Positions 37,507-49,516 are shown, counted from the first letter of the stretch. The stretch is DNA of 64,000 bases from Dipteris shenzhenensis (GCA_047967505.1 CM106539.1); one strand, 5' to 3'. Numbers and translations are program-made. The notes: generated from the letters alone by a model not told the origin.

Positions 37507-37632
37507 TAATAGTATTTTCTTGAGTAGTTGGAATACTGGGGATACCAGTATCCCTAGTAGTATTTTCTTGAGTAGTTGGAATACTTGGGATACCAGGGAT
37601 ACTAGTAGTATTTTCTTGAGTAGTTGGAGTGC
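37507..37632. repeat. Three-copy minisatellite inside the gypsy relic
   Basis: The phrase AGTATTTTCTTGAGTAGTTG followed by GAATACTGGGGATACCAG-type sequence repeats three times with a period of about 50 bp. On the minus strand it encodes a repeated LLKKILL...VFQ unit between RT and RNase H, an expansion not expected in gypsy pol. Confidence 0.9.
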
Positions 37633-39416
37633 TTGTTCTTGCTCCACGTCCCAGACAAATAGAAAATCCTTCCTAGTTAGTTAGGTGAGTGGTTGGCAAA
37701 TGTATGATAGAACCGGTGGTCCCAATTCACTTGATCCATAAAACCTTACAACTCCTTAGCATTCCATGAACCTTGCTATTTTTTAAACAACTTCAATTTT
37801 ATGGGGGTCAATGGCCATTCCCTCTTTGGATATGATATTCTCCAATAATACACGCCATTTTATAGCATATTGCACACTTGGTCGAATTTAGACTTAAACA
37901 GGCTATTCAACATTTGTCAACACACAATGGCAATTGGTACAAATGCTCACTCTTCTTCCTAAAAACATTGAAATCATCTAGGAAAACTAGCATAAAACTA
38001 GTGAGGTATGGTGCAATTACCTACTGTTTCCATGATTGAAATGTTGGTGGTGCATTCTTCAGCCTAAAGGTCATCACATCGCTTGCAAACACAACCCATT
38101 TTATTACAAATGCCATCTTGTCTTTGCCCTCATGTGCCACTTAATTTGATTATAGCCCCACTGAATCCATCTAGGAAACTATACATTTCATGAATCGTAG
38201 TAGCATCTAACAAAGTGTTTTAAAACAAGAGGAAAACATGTATGTGACTATTGTAGCATTCAACTTACAACAATGCACACAAATTTGGAGCTTGCCGTTT
38301 GTTTTTAGGAGAATGACAATGGGAGACACCCCGTTTTACATTATCAGTTAGGTAAATGAACCCTACCTATACCCTGCCCATAGCAGCTTATCAATCTCCA
38401 TTTCAATAGCTTAGCATAGTTTGAATTCTTTTTTGGAGAAAAAAAAAACATAGTTTAGATTCAAATGGTAACATTGCTAGATTATCAGTTTAGCATTCTT
38501 CTTCAAGTTATTTTGGTACATACGAAGACTTGGATTGAACCCCCTCATATCCATGTACTCCCATGCAAAAATTTCGCGATACTCTTTCAACGGAGCCACC
38601 AAGTCCTCCTGAAATTCTCCCATAGCTTGAATTTTGATTTTACCAGCTTTGGGTCCTCTTCAATTTTGAGATTCAATTCCTTAGGAGCATCTTCTTTTAC
38701 TTAAGAGGTCCATCGCATCTATTCTTTGTCAGTCGATTCCTCTTTGAGAACTAACCCTTCTCCATATTTTTGATCCAGGTAGACTTTCCCCTCATCCAGT
38801 TTTGGGTTCAAATCCATGAATTGTAATCCTACTAGGATGTTTGCTTCTTTTGGCATTATATCCATGGCAGGCACCATGCATATAGTTGGTGGACCATTTG
38901 TGAAACATCCAGTTAAAATATTGGAATGATAAACAGTCTGGCATCCAATAATTTTTGCTCTTCATAATCATCTAATTCAGTCCCCATGTTAATTCCTTAT
39001 GCCATGACTCATCTTTTTTCTTTCAGGTCATAGCTAGAATCATTTGCATCTTTAGTTTTCCCACTTCTTACTGTTATGGTGGGATGAGCCCCAATCCTAC
39101 TTTACTCTAGTTGCCTTGAACCATGGCTACCCCAATAGAATCGGGTACCGAACACCCTTCTCCTCTATTTGTAGGATGACAAAGTTAACCTAGAATACCA
39201 TACTTGAATATGGATCAGCTGGTGGAGTTATGTGATTGTCCTGAACCAATGTGGTTGAATAGAAAATAAATAGAAATACATTTCGCAATTGAAAAAATAT
39301 AATTGAAGGAAACCACTATGCTGGTGGCAATTAATTGTAGACAATGTATCATGTGCAACCAATCACCATGTTGGTTGTGATCCTAAAACATCTTGTATAA
39401 ATGCAGTTGTTGATGT

Positions 39417-39524
39417 GGCCCTTGAGGGGTATCCTTTAGGGGAAAGGGCCATACCGACATGCTATTGGACATATAGGGCATGTTGATATGACCCTTATCC
39501 CTAAAGGCGACCCCTCAAGGTCCC
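39417..39524. repeat. Imperfect 46-47 bp inverted repeat (foldback)
   Basis: Left arm 39417-39462 and right arm 39478-39524 are near reverse complements (CCTTGAGGGGT, CCTTTAGGG and GACATGC/GCATGTTGA parts pair), with a loop of about 15 bases. It lies within the gypsy relic, between RT and the gag-position ORF. Confidence 0.85.
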
Positions 39525-40245
39525 ATAGATCATATGTGACCAACCACTATGCTGATGACCACGTATCCCCATACTACCATCGTGCTAGTTTCAATCCTAA
39601 ATTGTGAGACCACTTATCGCGTACTACCACCATGCTAGTTGTGATCCTAAAACAGCTTGTTTATATAAAGGAAGATCCTAAAACAGCTTGTTTGTATAAA
39701 AGAAACTTGTATTCAAATGGCAACAAACATTCGATAACTCTGGCAATAATGAGAGAGTGTGTTTTATTAATAATTGAAGTGATAAATCTCATACATTGAG
39801 GTTTTTTAGCTACATTTGGTCACTTGGAAGTATTTTAGGTACATCCGGTCACTTGGAGGATGGGACCTTCTCACTCCTTCCCTTCAAGGGGTCGATTCCA
39901 CATTTTACTTTCTTCTTTGAGCTCCCTTCATCTGGTCACTTTGAGCTCTTTGGTGTATGTCTACTCCCTGATGCGAGGATCTAGCCCTGATGGGGGCATC
40001 GGCCCTTCTTTTTGTGGCTTGAGCTTGGGCTTCTTCCCTTTAGGATCCCTTCTTTTAGGGACTAGTTCTTCCCTTCAAGACCCTTTCTTTTTTCTTGGTA
40101 GGCCCACCTGGTGATTTCTACTATAGCATCTCGTCTCTCGCTATGGATAGATACAATAGGTAGGCATGATTGATGTTTCTAAGACGTGGGCATTGGCATT
40201 CCACAATCAAGTTCTCTGCAAAGTGAGTTTGCATCCATAAACACC

Positions 40246-40488
40246 CTAAAGCAAAACACATGCAGAGTGTGGTTGCACTCTTATGAACTCATCTATGATG
40301 TGCAGACGGCGGACCGTGCACTTCTTACCCTGCCACATATGAAGAGGATAGTCATCCGCTTTAACTATTGCGGTTATCAATACCATAGTCTGACCATGTG
40401 CACCAATAAGTTGTTTCTTGATTCCTTCCTGCCTCATCATGAGGGTGCAAAGATTCTTCTGCAACACCTCCACTTGCTGCTTACTCAT
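40246..40488 (-). pseudogene. Broken distal part of the gag-position ORF
   Basis: Reads MSKQQVEVLQKNLCTLMMRQ and on to about 80 residues, heptad-like at its start. It lies downstream on the same strand as the coiled-coil ORF at 40789-41295, separated from it by stops. Probably the continuation of that protein. No known family recognised. Confidence 0.4.
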
Positions 40489-40788
40489 TGCAAGAACTCT
40501 ATCTGATTTTATTAGCTACTATTAAACCTCATAAAATCGTTTAGTAACTTCTTCGTAGGCCTCTTCCAAGAGATCCACTCCATATTCGGTTCTAGTCACG
40601 AACGGAAGACTGTTTATCAAAAATTTCATCAGCCATTGCAAGCTTGTCTAGAGCCCTAATGTAATTCAATCGTAGGGAATTGTGCAAATCCTATCAAAAT
40701 TGCACATTCTCTTCATCTTCTCCACCATGGCTGCTATGTGCCCGATCTACATCCTTCGTTGACTTGAAGCTCTCTTGCAGCTCCTACA

Positions 40789-41295
40789 TCAAAGCTCAAA
40801 TTTTGCATTCTCCCTTTTCAGTTGCTCTATCATTTCATCTTTATCAATGGTCAATGCATTTTGCATGTTGTAGAGCCATTGGTAAAGAGCCTCCTTGTCG
40901 GCTCTCTCATCTTCAAGAACTTCTTTTATCCTTGCTAGCTCTTGCTCCTCTTTGTCCCCATCCATTCCCATGTCGTCAAACTGCTGAGTGATAAAGAAGC
41001 TTGATGCACTTCTCCACTTCTTCTCTTCTATGCCTTTCCATCTCATCCATTTTTTCAATGCCTTAGCTTGCTCTCGTGCCTGCAAGGCCTTCGCTTCTGC
41101 CTCCTCCACCTTGGATTTTGCACCCTCCGTGAGCATTCTTTCATGTAGCACTGTCTTTGCTGCATCGGTGGCTTTCATATGTAGAAAATTCATCTTCCTA
41201 TCGTATTGCTCAAAATTTGATTTGAGGGAAGTCTTCATCAGGTGCATAACAACTCCAATTGAGTGAGATGACAATTTGGATTGCCATCCTTGCAA
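40789..41295 (-). CDS. Coiled-coil ORF in the gag position of the gypsy relic
   Basis: 168 residues, strongly charged and rich in K, E, A and Q. A long heptad-type stretch (about residues 40-90: KVEEAEAKALQAREQAKALK) is followed by a second helical part with EEQELARIKEVLEDERADKE (about 115-135). The reading continues upstream past 41295 with weaker similarity in composition. No zinc knuckle and no classical gag core is visible. Position and strand suggest it is part of the gypsy element, but a captured host exon or an element-specific extra protein cannot be excluded. The intact 168 codons amid decay are notable, though high K/E codon use makes long frames easier. Confidence 0.4.
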   Translation of the reverse strand: MQGWQSKLSSHSIGVVMHLMKTSLKSNFEQYDRKMNFLHMKATDAAKTVLHERMLTEGAKSKVEEAEAKALQAREQAKALKKWMRWKGIEEKKWRSASSFFITQQFDDMGMDGDKEEQELARIKEVLEDERADKEALYQWLYNMQNALTIDKDEMIEQLKRENAKFEL

Positions 41296-41309
41296 TTCTT
41301 CAAGTAAGT

Positions 41310-42270
41310 CATCATGCTCTTAGAGATCGCCTTTGAGAAAGAGATTGTGCATCTGCTCAATTGCTCTAATGTTGCTTGAACATGCTAGAACTTCATAGTT
41401 TCTCTCGTATCAGGAAAGTACTCCCTTGTGTGTTTCAACACATCTTGAAAATTATTTGGCAATCTCAAAACCTTAACTCCACCATCTGCACTAATCTAAG
41501 CATTCGGTTATAAATCTAAAATATATAATCTCTTCCATGACTTATTCAAGAATTGTGCTTGAAAATAGCCTCTAGTAATGCCTGGTGCCTTTCTAATCTT
41601 GCTTTCACTTATGCTAATCTTTTGACTTTGATAAACAATGTGTATCCATCCTTCATGTTCACTTCATCTATTAACTTGGTGATGTTGGAGAGAGATTCCA
41701 AATAGGTCTTTCAAAGACTATGTGAGGAGCTCTCATATGTCGTGATTTGAAGATTAGGGTCCAAGGAACGATTGTGTGAGGAGCTCTCGCATGTCACGAT
41801 TTCAAGACTGGGGAGGAAAGATTGTGCAAGACGCTCCCGCACTGTGTAGAGGGGGAGGAAAATTGTGTGAAACGCTAAAGGACTGTGCAGAGATGTAGGA
41901 ACAAGATGTTGGGAGGGGAGGGGATCCATTGTGAGAGGGGATAGAAGTTGCAGGACGAGTATAACAGACAAAGGTCGAGAGGTAATGGTGAAGGGAGTCG
42001 GAAATAGTGAAAGATAAATTAGACAAAATAGTGAAAGGAGTCGAAAATGGTGAATGAAATGGAATACTGGAGCCTTAAGTAGAGTGAAGGACACCACAGT
42101 GGTCTCAAGCGAGAGCCACCGTAGTGGTTGTTCGAGGTTGAATTGGTAGCTAAATTGTTAACCTTTTTCTACAAAAACAGATTGACATGCATGTAGTTAG
42201 GTAGAGTGTAGCCTTGGATGGGTGGCATGTGAATAATTGATGGCTTGAATTTTTGACCAAGCGTGCATGC
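41310..42270. other. Intergenic or gypsy flank, no further gene recognised
   Basis: The minus strand near 41300-41480 may extend the coiled-coil ORF in broken frames. A phrase GTGTGAGGAGCTCTC-CATGTC is repeated near 41720 and 41772. Nothing else identified. Confidence 0.4.
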
Positions 42271-42279
42271 AATTTAGTT

Positions 42280-42970
42280 TACCACTTAATTACCAATCAC
42301 AAGCATGGTAGCTTCTTCATGATGATTTGGACTGCTGATTACATTTAATGCAATTAATTACTAGTCACCATGGTGGCATGTGATTAACTAGCAGCTCATG
42401 ATTCTATAATTTGATGGGCTTGCATGATGATTATTTTGGGGTAAAACATTGTTATTTTAGTGCAATTAATTACCAATCACTGTGGTGGCATGAGATTAAA
42501 TAGCGGCTCATGATTCTATAATTGGACGAGCTTGCATGCCAGCAATTATCTTTGGGGCAAAACAAGGAATATAGTCCCAGTCACCATGGTGCCCTCACCT
42601 TTAATGAGAAGACCAAACTTTACTATTTTTAAAGGCCTTTTGATGAAGCTTTGCATGGTAAAGAATGTCTACAAAATACAGTACTGTATGGGTGGCAATG
42701 CATGTGATTAATTAGCGGCTAGAATTTTGATTGATCAAAGATGGTTCATGATTATTTGGAAGGCACCACCGGGCCTTTAGTCTCATCGCGGTCGCTCAGA
42801 TTTTGATTAATTTAAGATAGATTATGAAGATGGATCATGATTATTTGGATGGCATTACCAAGCCTCCAGTCACTGTGGTGGCTCGGATTTTGATTAATTT
42901 AAGGTGGCTTATTAAGATTGTTCATGATTATTTACATGGCACTACCGGGCCTCCAGTCACTGCAGTGGCT
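42280..42970. repeat. Degenerate direct repeats
   Basis: Units with ATTAATTACCAATCAC...GGTGGCATG and CATGATTATTTGGATGGCA...GTCACTGTGGTGGCTC...TTTGATTAATTTAAG recur several times with irregular spacing of about 90-130 bp. Confidence 0.75.
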
Positions 42971-43573
42971 CATTAATATTATAGTGCCACTGCTACTATT
43001 TAACCATGGCCCTGAACATGGAGAATGCTATTTGGCTACTTTGCTCTCATGCACCCTTGCTCTACTACTTTGCTCCACACTCCCTCCTCCAGCTCTCATC
43101 CACCCCTACTCTGCTACTTTGCTCCCTGCTCCCTTCTCTAGTTATCATCCGCCCTTGATCTACTACTTTGATCCATGCTCCCTCCTCCGGCTCTCATCCG
43201 CTCATCTTCTCCCCAACTCATCTGCTCTGCTACTCAACATAGCCAACAATACTACCCCACCTCGATACAATGCGATCCAAATCTTGTCTTCTTTCTCTTA
43301 CAAGGTCATTGTGTTGCACTCACCATGACACGAAATTTCTTCTCTTGTAGAATGCCTTCGTAATATCCCATTGATTCCCCAGGCATCTCCATGTCAGCAC
43401 ATTGGATGGCATGTACACAACTGGCCTCTTTATGGATGTGCTCTATGGATTCCCTGGAGACGTTGAGATGAAGGGCTAAGGATTTTTAGGCCAAAGTTTT
43501 CTTGTGTTGATGGGGGGTGGATTCTCAGTCTTGCATTTGTGCATGGCCTTCGTCCTCTCAACATACTCTCCCA

Positions 43574-44460
43574 GGTACTATTTCTTGGTGGTTGTGCATA
43601 ACACTTGGTGAAAAACGGTGTTTGTGGCACGTTTGACCATCCAAATCATATCTGATGGGCATGATATTTTGCACATGCCTCAACATAAGTTGTATTGATG
43701 TGTGTGCAAAGTATCATGACCATTGAGTATGAGCACATTTGAATGACATACATTAGATACTATTTTTTTGTGGTTGTGCATAACACTTGCTGAAAAACGA
43801 GTTTGTGGTGACTTTGGCCATCCAGAACATATTCGATGGGCATGATACTTTGTAGACAGCTCAAAATAGGTTAGATTTATACACATGCAAAGTATCGTGC
43901 CCATCAGGTATGTGCACATTTGAATAACACACCTCAGAGCATGTTTTTTTGTGGTTGTGCATAACACTTGGTGAAAAATGGGGTTTGTGGCAAGTTTAAC
44001 CATCGAAAGCATATCCGATAGGCATGATACTTTGTACAGGCCTGAACATAGGTTGGATTGACATAAGTGAAGATTATTGTGCCCATTGGGTATGTGTGCG
44101 TATGAATAACACACTGCATAACACTTGATGAAAACTGGGGTTTGACCATCCCCAAAGCATATACGATGGGTATGATAATTTGTACGTGCATTAACATAGG
44201 TTGGATTCACGTGTGTAGAGAGTATCATGCCCATCGGTTATTTGCACATTCGAATGACACACCTCAAATTCTATTTTTTGATGCTTGTGCATAACACTTG
44301 GTGAAAAACAAGATTTGCGGGGACTTTGATCATCAAAAGCATATCCGATGGACATGATACTTTGCACGTGCTTTAACATAGATTTGATTGACGCATGTGC
44401 AAAGGATCATGCCCATCAGTTATGTGCATGGTCAAATAACACACCTCAAATACTACTTTT
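43574..44460. repeat. Satellite-like tandem array, about five ~181-bp units
   Basis: The anchor TTGTGCATAACACTTGGTG recurs at spacings of about 182, 181, 157 and 173 bp. Each unit continues through GTTTGTGGCAAGTTT, CATATCCGATGGGCATGATA, AACATAGGTTGGATT and CATGCCCAT...GTGCACATT. Units 3 and 4 are shortened by deletions. The array encodes nothing recognisable; long minus frames are repeat artefacts. Confidence 0.92.
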
Positions 44461-44625
44461 TAGCTTAAGGTTTAGGATATAAGGTATAGGGTTTAGGGTT
44501 TAGAATATATGATTTAGGGTATAGGTTTTAGGGTTTAAGTTACAGAAAATAGTATTTACAATATAGGAATTTGGGTTTAGGCTATAGGGATCAGGGTTTG
44601 AGATTTAGGGTATAATGTTGAGTTA
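44461..44625. repeat. Degenerate interstitial telomere-like repeats
   Basis: Many TTTAGGG, TATAGGG and TTTAAGG variants follow each other directly after the ~181-bp array. Plant telomeres are usually TTTAGGG, so this is either a decayed telomeric insertion or a simple-sequence expansion. Confidence 0.8.
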
Positions 44626-44629
44626 CAAA

Positions 44630-45530
44630 TATTAGCCATGCTACCATTTTTAAAGCTTCAATGGGTTTAAGTATAATTAAACTTCATTCACAGGTTTTTA
44701 ATAAGCTGAAATTTGAAAGTTCTAACCCTATAGATGACTTAAGATGGCTTATGCCGATCGATTTGAGTACTTTGAGTACTTGGAGAGCTAAGTTTGGACC
44801 TCATACGAGAAAGTTGTGTTTAAATTTTGGGCGAATTTATCAAATTTCAAGATTGAAATATCAGCCACACTAGTTTGGAGAAGCTCCTAAATTCGTATTT
44901 GGGAAAATATTCGCCCTTAAAAGTTTATCTTGGGGAGGGTAGGAAACAAGTTAAATGACTTTTGTCATTCAAATGGCTTGCCATATGGGTGAAATAGTAA
45001 GTTGGGAGTCCTGTTGAGATATGGTGCCATGAGCACATAATTAAAGGGCTAAGGTATGGTATAGGAATGTATTAAAGTAGCCACCCTAGGATGTGGACTA
45101 CATGATGTGGAGATGTGGATTGAGGATATCCACAAGGAGAGATGTGGATCAGAGGATCCCACAAGTGTTGACTATTCAAAGGGCACTCTCTATATATAAG
45201 AAGCCTATCATGTATTGTTGAGAATATATATATTGCAAGAGATATAGATTTTCAATCTCCCTCTTATGTCTTATTTAGTGTGCTTTGAGCCTCCTTAGTT
45301 CTTCTACTAATCTTGAGTGCACTAGGTTTAGCATGATCTTACATTCTTTTGACAAGTCCACCAATAGTTGAGAGAGGAACAGTAGGGAGCGAAATAGTAA
45401 GTTGGGTCTGGAGGTGGAGATCACGTGGAAATTGGGGGATTGGATTAAAAAAAGATTGGAAGTTAGTTCCGCTTCTCCAAGCTGGGCCGCTATCAATTAG
45501 GCTTCCCCATGAGATGTGGTAGGCCAAAAA
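44630..45530. other. Intergenic, no gene recognised
   Basis: No recognisable coding or repeat structure apart from short frames. Confidence 0.4.
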
Positions 45531-45543
45531 GGGAATTAATGGA

Positions 45544-45732
45544 ATGAGGAGAGGAAAGGGGGGGGAGGAGGGGAGGAAAGGGGGAGGAAGGAGAAAAAGT
45601 GGGAGAGGGGGGGGGAGGGAGGGGAGAGAGAGGGGGGGGAAGGGGGAGGGGAGAGAAGGGCGGGGGGGGGCGGGGGGGGAGAAGGGGGAGGGGAGGGGGA
45701 AAGGGGGGAGGGAGGGGAGGGTGGGGGAGATA

Positions 45733-45807
<75 letters not shown>

Positions 45808-45808
45808 C
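45544..45808. repeat. G-rich purine tract with (GA)n
   Basis: Long runs of G and A (GGGGGGGAGG-type words) ending in a pure GA run of about 60 bases. Strongly purine-asymmetric; capable in principle of G-quadruplex or triplex structure, but that is inference from composition. Confidence 0.9.
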
Positions 45809-45949
45809 AGGGGGGGAGAGAAGGAGGAGCGGGAAGTTTGAATTCTAGAGTGGGAAGTTTGAATTCCTTGAGGGCATTATATTGACTCTCACCTCTCCCA
45901 TAACTCATTTTCAATCACATCCTTCCTTCTACTCTTGCCCCCATCGTAG

Positions 45950-46430
45950 TCCCCTCCCTTCCTCTCCCTCTCCCTCACGTTGCCCTCCCTCCCTCTCCCT
46001 CTCCCTTGCGTTGCGCTCTATTCCCCCTCTCCCTCTTCCTCTCCTTTCTCCTCCCTTCTCTCCCTCTCTCTTCCCATTCTCCTCCCTCTCTCCCTCTCTC
46101 TTCCCCTTCTCCTCTCATCCCTCCCTTCCTTGCTTCCCCACCCTTTTCTACTTTTCTCCAATGCCTCCCCACCCTCATTTTGCTGCTGCAGTAGCACAAG
46201 GGGCCGCAGCAACAATTTTTTTTTGCTGGCATGGTAGCGCGACTCCCCCCGTTTCCCTCTTCTCTTATCTAATTAAATTTGTTTTTAAAAAATGATTTCT
46301 CCTCTCCCCTTTCCTCTTGCTATTGCGGTAGCACAAGAGACCTCTCCTCCCCTTTCCTCTCCTCCTTTCCCTTTCCTCTCCTCTCTCTTCCCCTTCCTCT
46401 CCCCCACCCCTCCTTCTCTCTCTCTCTCTT

Positions 46431-46474
<44 letters not shown>

Positions 46475-46555
46475 CCCCCCTCTCCCTCTCTCTCTCTTTC
46501 CCTTCCTTTCGTGAGAGCTACCCTGCCCTCGCTTCCCTCTCCCCTTTCCCCCCTC

Positions 46556-46599
<44 letters not shown>

Positions 46600-46730
46600 T
46601 CCCCTTCTCTTCTTTCCTTCCCCACGGCAATGCAAGGGGTTGTGCAAAAAAAAAAAAGTTTTATTTTTTTTTCTACCGTAGTAGCGAGAGAGCTACCCTA
46701 CCCTCCCTTCCCTCTCCCCTCCCCTCCCCT

Positions 46731-46794
<64 letters not shown>

Positions 46795-46930
46795 CCCCCC
46801 CTCGCTCTTCCCTTACCTTCTTTCCTTCCCTGAGGCTTTCCCCTCTCTTTTCCTCTATTTCCCTCTCCATTCCATGTCTCTCCCCCTTCCCTTCCCTTTT
46901 CCTTCTTTCGCTCTCTTTCGCCCTCCATCA
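45950..46930. repeat. Pyrimidine-rich tract with several (CT)n microsatellites
   Basis: Near-continuous C/T sequence, including long CT runs around 46410-46470, 46555-46600 and 46735-46790. It faces the purine tract at 45.5-45.8 kb, forming a loose inverted composition pair. All long Leu/Ser and Arg/Glu frames here are artefacts. Confidence 0.9.
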
Positions 46931-47258
46931 AGATGCGTGATTTGAAAATGTGTGCTTCACTCAATGCAAACACATCTTAACGGTTACAAGGTGTTTATAA
47001 ATTTCTTCGAGATTATACCGATGTTGCTTTTTGAAACTTTGAAAGGTGTTTATTGACACCATTATTAAGTCTTGGGAATTTGAGAGTTCCAAAACTCTAA
47101 AAGGTGTTTATTAACACCTTTATTAAGTCTTGGAGATTTTAGAAGACTAACGGTAAATTAATCTCATGCATGGACCTTAACTGTATAAATATAAAAATAA
47201 AATATAATAAATATACTAAATAATTAACTTATATATATATATATATATAATATTTTCA

Positions 47259-47299
<41 letters not shown>

Positions 47300-47331
47300 C
47301 TCGCTCGCTCGCTCTCCCTCTCCCCCTCCCT

Positions 47332-47388
<57 letters not shown>

Positions 47389-48118
47389 CCCCTTTCCCTT
47401 CCTTTCACGAGAGCTACCCTACCCTCCCTTCCCTCTCCTATCCCTCTCCCCTTTCTCTCTTTGTCTGTCTGTCTGTCTCTCTCTCTCTGTCCTCTCGCTC
47501 TTCCCCTTCTCTTCTTTCCTTCCCCACGGCAATGCAAGGGGCTGCATTTAAAAAAAAAAAGTTTAAAAATATTATTTTTTATCGTTGTAGCGAGAGGCCT
47601 ACCCTACCCTCCCTTCCCTCTCCCCTCCCCGCCCCCCTCTCTCTCTCTCTCTCTCTCCCTCTCTCTCCCTCTCCCCCCCCTCAATCTTCCCTTACCTTCT
47701 TTCCTTCCTCGAGGCTTCCCCCTTTCTTTTCCTCTCTTTCCCTCTCCATTTCATGCCTCTCCCCCTTCCCTTCCCTTTTTCTTCTTTCCCTCTCTTTTGC
47801 CCTCCATCAAGATGCGTGATTTGAAAACGTGTGCTTCACTCAGTGCAAACACATCTTAAAAAACCGTTGTAGCTATTGCAAGGTGTTTATAAATTTCTTT
47901 GAGATTATACCGATGTTGCTTTCTAAAACTTTGAAAGGTGTTTATTGACACTATTATTAAGTCTTGGCGATTTTAGAGTTCCAAAACTCTAAAAGGTGTT
48001 TATTAACACTGTTATTAAGTCTTGGAGATTTTAGAAGACTCTAATGGTAAATTAATCTCATGCATGGACCTTAACTGTATAAATATAAATATAATATAAT
48101 AAATAAATAAATAATATT
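46621..48118. repeat. Tandem duplication, about 0.9 kb, two copies
   Basis: Copy 1 starts CCCACGGCAATGCAAGGGG at about 46621 and copy 2 at about 47523. Both pass through AGCTACCCTACCCTCC, a CT tract, CCATCAAGATGCGTGATTTG, GTGTTTATAAATTTCTT and AAATTAATCTCATGCATGG (46976-47215 and 47870-48118). The offset is about 890-900 bp. The middle CT runs differ in length between copies. Confidence 0.9.
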
Positions 48119-48124
48119 TTCATG

Positions 48125-49225
48125 GTTTTTTGTATATTTAAATTATTAATAAGTTAAGAAAAAGTTAGATCTTAAAAGAGGATTGAATTTCTTTAAAATA
48201 AATATTTCTACTAGGATTTTTGCAAAATAGAGTAAGGTACGAATTATGTTCCCTAGTTTTTGCATTATTAGTCCAAAATAATAGTGTGAGTAAATATAAT
48301 TTTTATTGAGAAAGGATAGTGTCAAAAAATAAAATTTTGATTTGGGAGGGGTAATCAAAACTTGCCCAAGATGGGCCACCTCCTCTTGAATGCCATTTGG
48401 GGCTAATGTGGGGAAGGTGCACATGGGACGAGGGTTAAGCATGGGTTAAGGGGGGATGGAGGGGGTTGGATGGTTTGGGTGGTCCTTACTGTAAGGGGAA
48501 CAACGAAAAAGGGCTCTTTCTAGGCCTTCCCACCCTCCATCTCATTAACATACCATTGTCCCACACCTTGGAGCACTCTCATCGGTATACCTTAACAAAT
48601 CCCTCCCTTATATCCTTGAAATTAGGAAACACTAATTGAAAGCCCTTTTTAGACACCATTTCACCCCTAATGATTATAGAGAGATGTTGTGAAATTTATT
48701 ATGTGGAAATGATAGTGCCAAAAAGTAAACTTTTCATTTGGGAAGGATTTTTAGGATTAGTCCAAATGTAGACATATGAGTCTAAAATTAATGATATAAG
48801 TGTTCTTAGATAAGTATTCTTAAAACCCTCCTGTCCGTATATGGCCCTTAAAAAATTCAATTCCATTAATAAACCTACTACCTTACGTGTTGTGTAGAGT
48901 GATGACCCCAAGGCTTTTTTGTAAAAGTTGTAAGCACTTCAAGATGAAAAAGAGATGGTTTTTAGTACTTTTAATTTCAGTAAAATCAAAACCAAATGCG
49001 ATACTACTTTTTGAAAACTTTAACTTGAAGAATCGAGAATTTTTCAAAACAACACTACTATTTAAAGGAGTTTAAGGGAAATCTTTAAAAGATTATTGTG
49101 TGCCTATTTGTGAGTAATAGTTCTCTAGGTAGAGAGGCCATGCATTTTTCTAGCATGATCCGGGAGTGATCCGGGAGTCAGGCCTACTCTTCTCCGTTTT
49201 GGCCCTGTTTTGGCATAATGGGTTG
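48125..49225. other. Intergenic, no gene recognised
   Basis: AT-rich with short frames only; no structure noted. Confidence 0.45.
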
Positions 49226-49227
49226 GT

Positions 49228-49516
49228 TGTTGCTCTACCAACAGTTCGTGCAAGGCCTTTAACACAGCTATTCCAAGGGCCTTGCCTTCCTAAGGTTTTG
49301 TGGAAGGTGCTTCTCGAACCCAATTCCCATGCCTTTCCTTGCTCCCAATTCATCTCTCTTGAGCTGCCTTTCTTGCTCCCAGTTCATGTAAGGCCTTTAG
49401 CACAATTATTGCAAGAGCCTTGCCTTCCTAAAGGGTTTGTGGAAGGGGCTTCTTGAACCTAGCTCCCATCCCTTTTCTTGCTCCCAAATCATCTCTCTTG
49501 AGAGCTACCTTTCAAT
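49228..49516. repeat. Two-copy tandem repeat, about 145 bp
   Basis: Both copies contain GTGCAAGGCC/GTAAGGCC, CCTTGCCTTCCTAA, GTTTTGTGGAAGG/GTTTGTGGAAGG, TTGAACC and CATCTCTCTTGAG in the same order. Confidence 0.9.

Larger units (their letters stand above)
36660..41300 (-). mobile_element. Ty3/gypsy retrotransposon relic
   Basis: Read on the minus strand from high to low coordinates: a coiled-coil ORF (41.3-40.8 kb) in the gag position, a protease/RT linker (about 38.9-38.7 kb), then RT. RT pieces include GVSPIVILLKTNGKLQICV (about 38.3 kb), a W-V-F-A...VMTFRLKNAP block (about 38.05 kb), and RVLLENIISKEGMAIDPHKI (about 37.85 kb). RNase H follows as NKVVFYVDHQAMIFLVNKAQ (about 37.3 kb). The integrase zinc-region has a DAHKDVAGGHFSGEIVANKI-like stretch (about 36.9 kb). 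All are broken by stops and frame changes. LTRs and target duplication were not found. Confidence 0.75.

Noticed and set aside
10960-41300. LTRs for the two gypsy relics
   Set aside because: No convincing long direct repeats with TG/CA ends and target duplications were found around the pol pieces.
43680-44234. 184-codon minus ORF with internal repeats
   Set aside because: It reads through the ~181-bp tandem array; the repeats explain the open frame and no domain is seen.
43574-44460. Possible CRISPR array
   Set aside because: Units are contiguous ~181-bp repeats without unique spacers, and the context is a plant nuclear genome.
45339-45914. 191-codon minus ORF, Pro/Ser/Leu-rich
   Set aside because: Artefact of the purine tract and GA microsatellite.
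46279-46833. Long plus and minus ORFs of Ser-Leu or Arg-Glu repeats
   Set aside because: Artefacts of (CT)n runs; similar frames recur at 47.2-47.9 kb.
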